NCBI GenBank assembly: GCA_947074245.1
Contig: CAMTOW010000140.1
Span: 1 to 6,102, forward strand
Direction: 5' to 3'
DNA length: 6,102 bases
From: an uncultured Bacteroidales bacterium
GTDB taxonomy: Bacteria; Bacteroidota; Bacteroidia; Bacteroidales; JAUNSR01
Shown here: positions 6,050 through 6,102 of the stretch, one piece after another
Position numbering within the stretch: the stretch's first letter is position 1
Layout: every line of letters starts with the position of its first letter
Translations under genes and position numbers: made by a program
The notes under the pieces: generated by a model
What the model saw: the letters and a program-made list of their open reading frames with translations, nothing else
Database searches by the model: none
What the model was told of the DNA's origin: nothing

Positions 6050-6102
6050 AGATCGGAAGAGCGTCGTGTAGGGAAAGAGTGTTAAGATTCGTGTAGATCT
6101 CG
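6050..6102. other. Illumina TruSeq dual-index adapter sequence (artefact)
   Basis: From 6050 the sequence is the reverse-read Illumina universal adapter: AGATCGGAAGAGC, then GTCGTGTAGGG and AAAGAGTGT up to 6082. An 8-base i5 index slot follows (6083-6090, TAAGATTC), then GTGTAGATCTCG (6091-6102), the start of the flow-cell arm. The layout (33-base constant part, 8-base index, constant part) is exact. The natural sequence therefore ends at 6049 or earlier. This block should be masked and not annotated as biology. Confidence 0.97.

Noticed and set aside
6050..6102. Start of a further gene or regulatory element at the right edge
   Set aside because: The sequence matches the Illumina adapter base for base around an index slot, so it is not genomic.

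Overview
The window is a chromosomal contig fragment that looks like Bacteroidota, most likely order Bacteroidales in the Porphyromonas/Parabacteroides/Barnesiella neighbourhood. The basis is the GroEL sequence (the 'KKEDNPAPAMAPGMGGMGGMM' type of tail, IELECPF and NARTDVYEN blocks), start codons preceded by AT-rich leaders without Shine-Dalgarno motifs, and moderate GC. Genus cannot be fixed by eye. All four genes lie on the + strand.

Layout. (1) About 2-1741: a secreted-type bifunctional metallophosphatase/5'-nucleotidase. The intact reading frame runs from 287. In-frame homology continues back to the contig edge but is broken by two TAG codons, and two conserved metal-site positions are changed. 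Sequencing error at the contig end is the likeliest cause. A strong intrinsic terminator follows. (2) 1742-2062: a 321-base intergenic region carrying a sigma-54-like -24/-12 promoter (1960-1976). Upstream of it lie TGTCA/TGACA half-sites spaced about 20-22 bp, a 27-base dyad and a perfect CCAAATTTGG palindrome. (3) 2063-3995: the groES-groEL chaperonin operon, closed by a terminator. (4) 3996-4126: a short leader with overlapping inverted repeats and a Bacteroidota-type -7 box. (5) 4127-5803: an AspT/YidE-family (AAEx) membrane exchanger with two central RCK_C domains, followed by a terminator. (6) 5877-6049: a non-coding stretch with five direct repeats at an exact 22-bp period. (7) 6050-6102: not biological. 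It is Illumina TruSeq dual-index adapter read-through left in the assembly.

The three transcription units are each bounded by an intrinsic terminator and are functionally independent: nucleotide/phosphate scavenging outside the cytoplasm, protein folding in the cytoplasm, and organic-acid or amino-acid exchange at the inner membrane. No mobile element, CRISPR array, RNA gene or new defence system is visible. The least explained parts are the regulatory architecture before groES and the 22-bp array at the right end. Adapter at the right edge and suspected base errors at the left edge mean both contig ends should be treated as low quality.
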